Shown: positions 62,052 through 64,000 of the stretch, piece after piece
Layout of the letters: the number at the start of each line of letters is the position of its first letter
Numbering within the stretch: position 1 is the stretch's first letter
NCBI GenBank assembly: GCA_963575745.1
Contig: CAUYUJ010004725.1
Coordinates: 353,087-417,086 of the forward strand
Origin: Prorocentrum cordatum
Taxonomy: Eukaryota; Sar; Dinophyceae; Prorocentrales; Prorocentraceae
DNA length: 64,000 nt
Reading direction: 5' to 3'
The notes under the pieces: generated by a model
Database searches by the model: none
What the model saw: only the letters and a program-made list of their open reading frames with translations
What the model was told of the DNA's origin: nothing
Program-made: the position numbers and the translations under genes

Positions 62052-62370
62052 GAATGAGGACGAGGAGGGGGGAGGAGGAGGCAGGAGGGGGGAAGGGGGA
62101 TGAGGGGGGAGGGAGCAGGGAAAGAGGGGGGAAGGATGAGGGGGGATGGGAGGTGGGGAGGATGAAGAGGAGGAGGAGGAGGAGGAGGAGGAGGAGGAGG
62201 AGGAGGAGGAGGAGGAGGACGAGGAGGAGGAGGAGGAGGAGCAGGAGGAGGAGGCGGAGGAGGAGGGAGGAGGTGGGGTGGGTGAGGACGAGGAGGCAGG
62301 AGGAGGGGGGAAGAGGAGGAGGGGGGAAGAGGAGGACCCAGAGCTGGGCGAGGCAAGGGGAGGCGGAGGG
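62052..62370. repeat. GGA/GAG polypurine tract
   Basis: Almost only G and A on +, with pure (GGA)n at about 62165-62260. Long frames on both strands are low-complexity. Confidence 0.85.
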
Positions 62371-64000
62371 CGAAGGTGCGGGCCCGACGCGGCGGGACCG
62401 CTCGCCTCGCAGCCGTCGAAGCCGCACAGTTCGGCACACCTCCGCAGCCTGTGGCGGCCGCTGGCGTCCTCGGGCGGGCCGCGGGGGAAGCCGCACCTCC
62501 CCTCCGCGCGTCTCCGCCTCGTCGCCTCGCCTCTTCTCCGCCTCGTCCTCCTCCTCCGCCTCCTCCTCCTCTTCGCCTCCTCATCCTCCTCCTCCGCCGC
62601 CTCCTCGCCTCGCCCCGCCGCCTTGTCGCTCCTCCGCTCTCCTCCGCGTCGTCCTCCGCCTCCGCCTCCGCCCTGCCGCGAGCCTCCCTGCTGCTCACCC
62701 TCCGCGCCCTCCCCGCTCCCTCGGCGTCATCGACATCAGCATCAGCGCATCCCTCCATCCCTTCGTCCCTCGCAGCCATGCTCCACGGCCGCCGCCATGC
62801 CCCCTGGCGCGCAGAGGCGTGGTGGAAATGCCGCCAGGGGCCGCCAGAAGCGTGAAGTAGGGTTTCCGTACGTACTCTTCGGAGGGGCCATGCCTGCCCC
62901 CCCTCCATCCGATCACCCGCCACCCAAGCGCCCCCATCCCTGCCATGCCCTCCAAGTCCCCTATTCGCACTCCGCCATCAGCTCTCATCTCCCTTAGGCG
63001 GCACTCCGACCGAAATCCTCTCCTCGTCCTCCAGTCATTTCTCTTCCTCATCCACATCCTCGCTCACAATGCTCCTCCTCCTCCTCCTCCTCCTGCTGCT
63101 TCTCCTGTTCACCCATGTGCACCTCCTGTCCGAACTCTTAATCAGGCTCTTCGTCTCAATGTTTCATCATTATATGACTCTCCCTCACTTCCTCCTCCTC
63201 CTCCTCTTCCTCCTCCTTTTCCTCCTCCGCCTCCTCCCACTCCTCTCCCCCACCCTCGTCATCGTCGCCGTCATCGTCATCGTCGTCGTCGTCCTTCTCC
63301 TCTCCTCACCCCCCCCCCGCGTCTCACCGTCGTCTCCGTCCTCCTCCTTCCTTCTCCTCCTCCTCCTCCTCCTCCGCGGGAGGACTCCTCGGGCCCCAGG
63401 ACTCGGAAGATCGCCTGGAGGAGATCCGGGCGACCGCGCGGGGAGCCTGCGCGGCGAGGCGCGGCGCGGCGCGTGCTGCCGCGGCTCCTCCTACGTTTCG
63501 TCGTCCTCGTCCTCCTCGTCGATATCCTCGTCCTCCTCGTCGATGTCCTCCTGCGCACTCGCCCGGGTGCTCCCCGCCCATGTCCTCGTCGTCCTGGTAG
63601 CATGCATCCGCCCCTCTCCCCCCCCCGCGACCGCGAAGGAGGGGGAGGAGGGGAAGGGAGAACGAGGAGGAGGAGGAGGTGTCGCGGACTCCGCCCCGGA
63701 GGGGGACTCCGCGCCCCCGCGGGCGGAGCAGGTCTGAGGATCAGGGGAGGGGGCGAAGCCCCTCCTGTGCTCGCAGGCAGTTGCAGAGAAAAGGGGAAGC
63801 GAGGGGGAGGTGGTCGAGGGCCAGACGAACCACGCCTGGCTTTCACACCTCCTACCCTGAAAGGAAACGCACGCTGCCGAACCGCGTCTCGCTCCTCCTC
63901 CTCCTCCTCCTCCTCCTCCTCCTCCTCCTCCTCCTCCTCCAACTGATCCTCCTCCCCCTCTTCCCCAGCACACTCGTCTGGGCCTGGAGAGCTGCAAAGC
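62371..64000. repeat. CTC/TCC polypyrimidine region
   Basis: GC-rich to 62520, then TCC/CTC-rich DNA at 62530-62700, 63068-63110, 63190-63370 and 63480-63560, and pure (CTC)n at about 63889-63945. I see no gene, although frames of more than 200 codons are open. Confidence 0.7.

Noticed and set aside
62042-63997. Frames of 200-330 codons at the right end
   Set aside because: Driven by polypurine/polypyrimidine repeats on both strands.
1-64000. Dinoflagellate spliced-leader sequence, tRNA or rRNA genes
   Set aside because: I looked for the CCGTAGCCATTTTGGCTCAAG leader and for cloverleaf or rRNA core motifs and found none. A tool-based scan would be decisive.

Overview
The window looks like nuclear DNA of a dinoflagellate, probably a GC-rich core species. 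The call rests on four things: a GC-rich background dense in decayed retroelements; LINE, copia-type and tyrosine-recombinase-type polyproteins of the styles seen in dinoflagellate genomes; a transposon whose genes are cut into many short exons, with at least one GC-AG intron; and abundant low-complexity purine/pyrimidine DNA. I see no intact host gene, no tRNA or rRNA gene, no spliced-leader sequence and no CRISPR array. The sequence contains a 100-N assembly gap (40290-40389).

Layout. (1) 1-14237 is one diverged copy (copy A) of part of a tyrosine-recombinase-type retroelement. It is split by an 11,456-bp DNA transposon (2158-13613). The same segment without the transposon lies at 19431-22180 (copy B), so the window carries its own empty site: a 22-bp terminal inverted repeat (one mismatch) and an AG target duplication can be read directly. 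The transposon has two intron-rich genes on the + strand. The second ends in a DDE-type transposase-like protein with CMC/CACTA-like motifs. Its introns and spacers hold a recurring small hairpin of the form TCCT-loop-AGGA. (2) 14250-14662 is a GC-rich minisatellite. (3) 14795-25160 is a decayed retroelement on + with, in order, a gag-like part, a module resembling a C5 cytosine methyltransferase, RT, RNase H, a Cys cluster and a tyrosine recombinase. (4) 25611-33640 is a nearly intact LINE on - (ORF1 zinc finger and coiled coil; ORF2 endonuclease, RT, zinc knuckle, RNase H), with a single in-frame TGA between endonuclease and RT. (5) 34446-35285 is an unrecognised broken gene on -. (6) 35400-39136 is a second, badly decayed LINE on -, interrupted by G homopolymers. 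(7) 39140-54081 holds no supported gene but much repeat structure: the N gap, a 102-bp satellite (40779-43455), TCC and ATC tracts, a Gly/Ala-type minisatellite (49370-50270) and a 1.65-kb imperfect inverted repeat (50975-52620). (8) 54082-62046 is a complete but inactivated Ty1/copia LTR retrotransposon on -, with 156-bp LTRs, a 5-bp target duplication and a primer-binding site; it also carries a methyltransferase-like module. (9) 62052-64000 is polypurine/polypyrimidine DNA.

Taken together this is a nest of mobile elements. The clearest relations between features are: a DNA transposon inserted into a retroelement copy that already shared lesions with its duplicate; two unrelated retroelement classes that both carry a methyltransferase-like module; and at least two retroelements that sit in polypurine tracts. 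Exon limits, domain names and the organism are inferences from reading the sequence without database searches.
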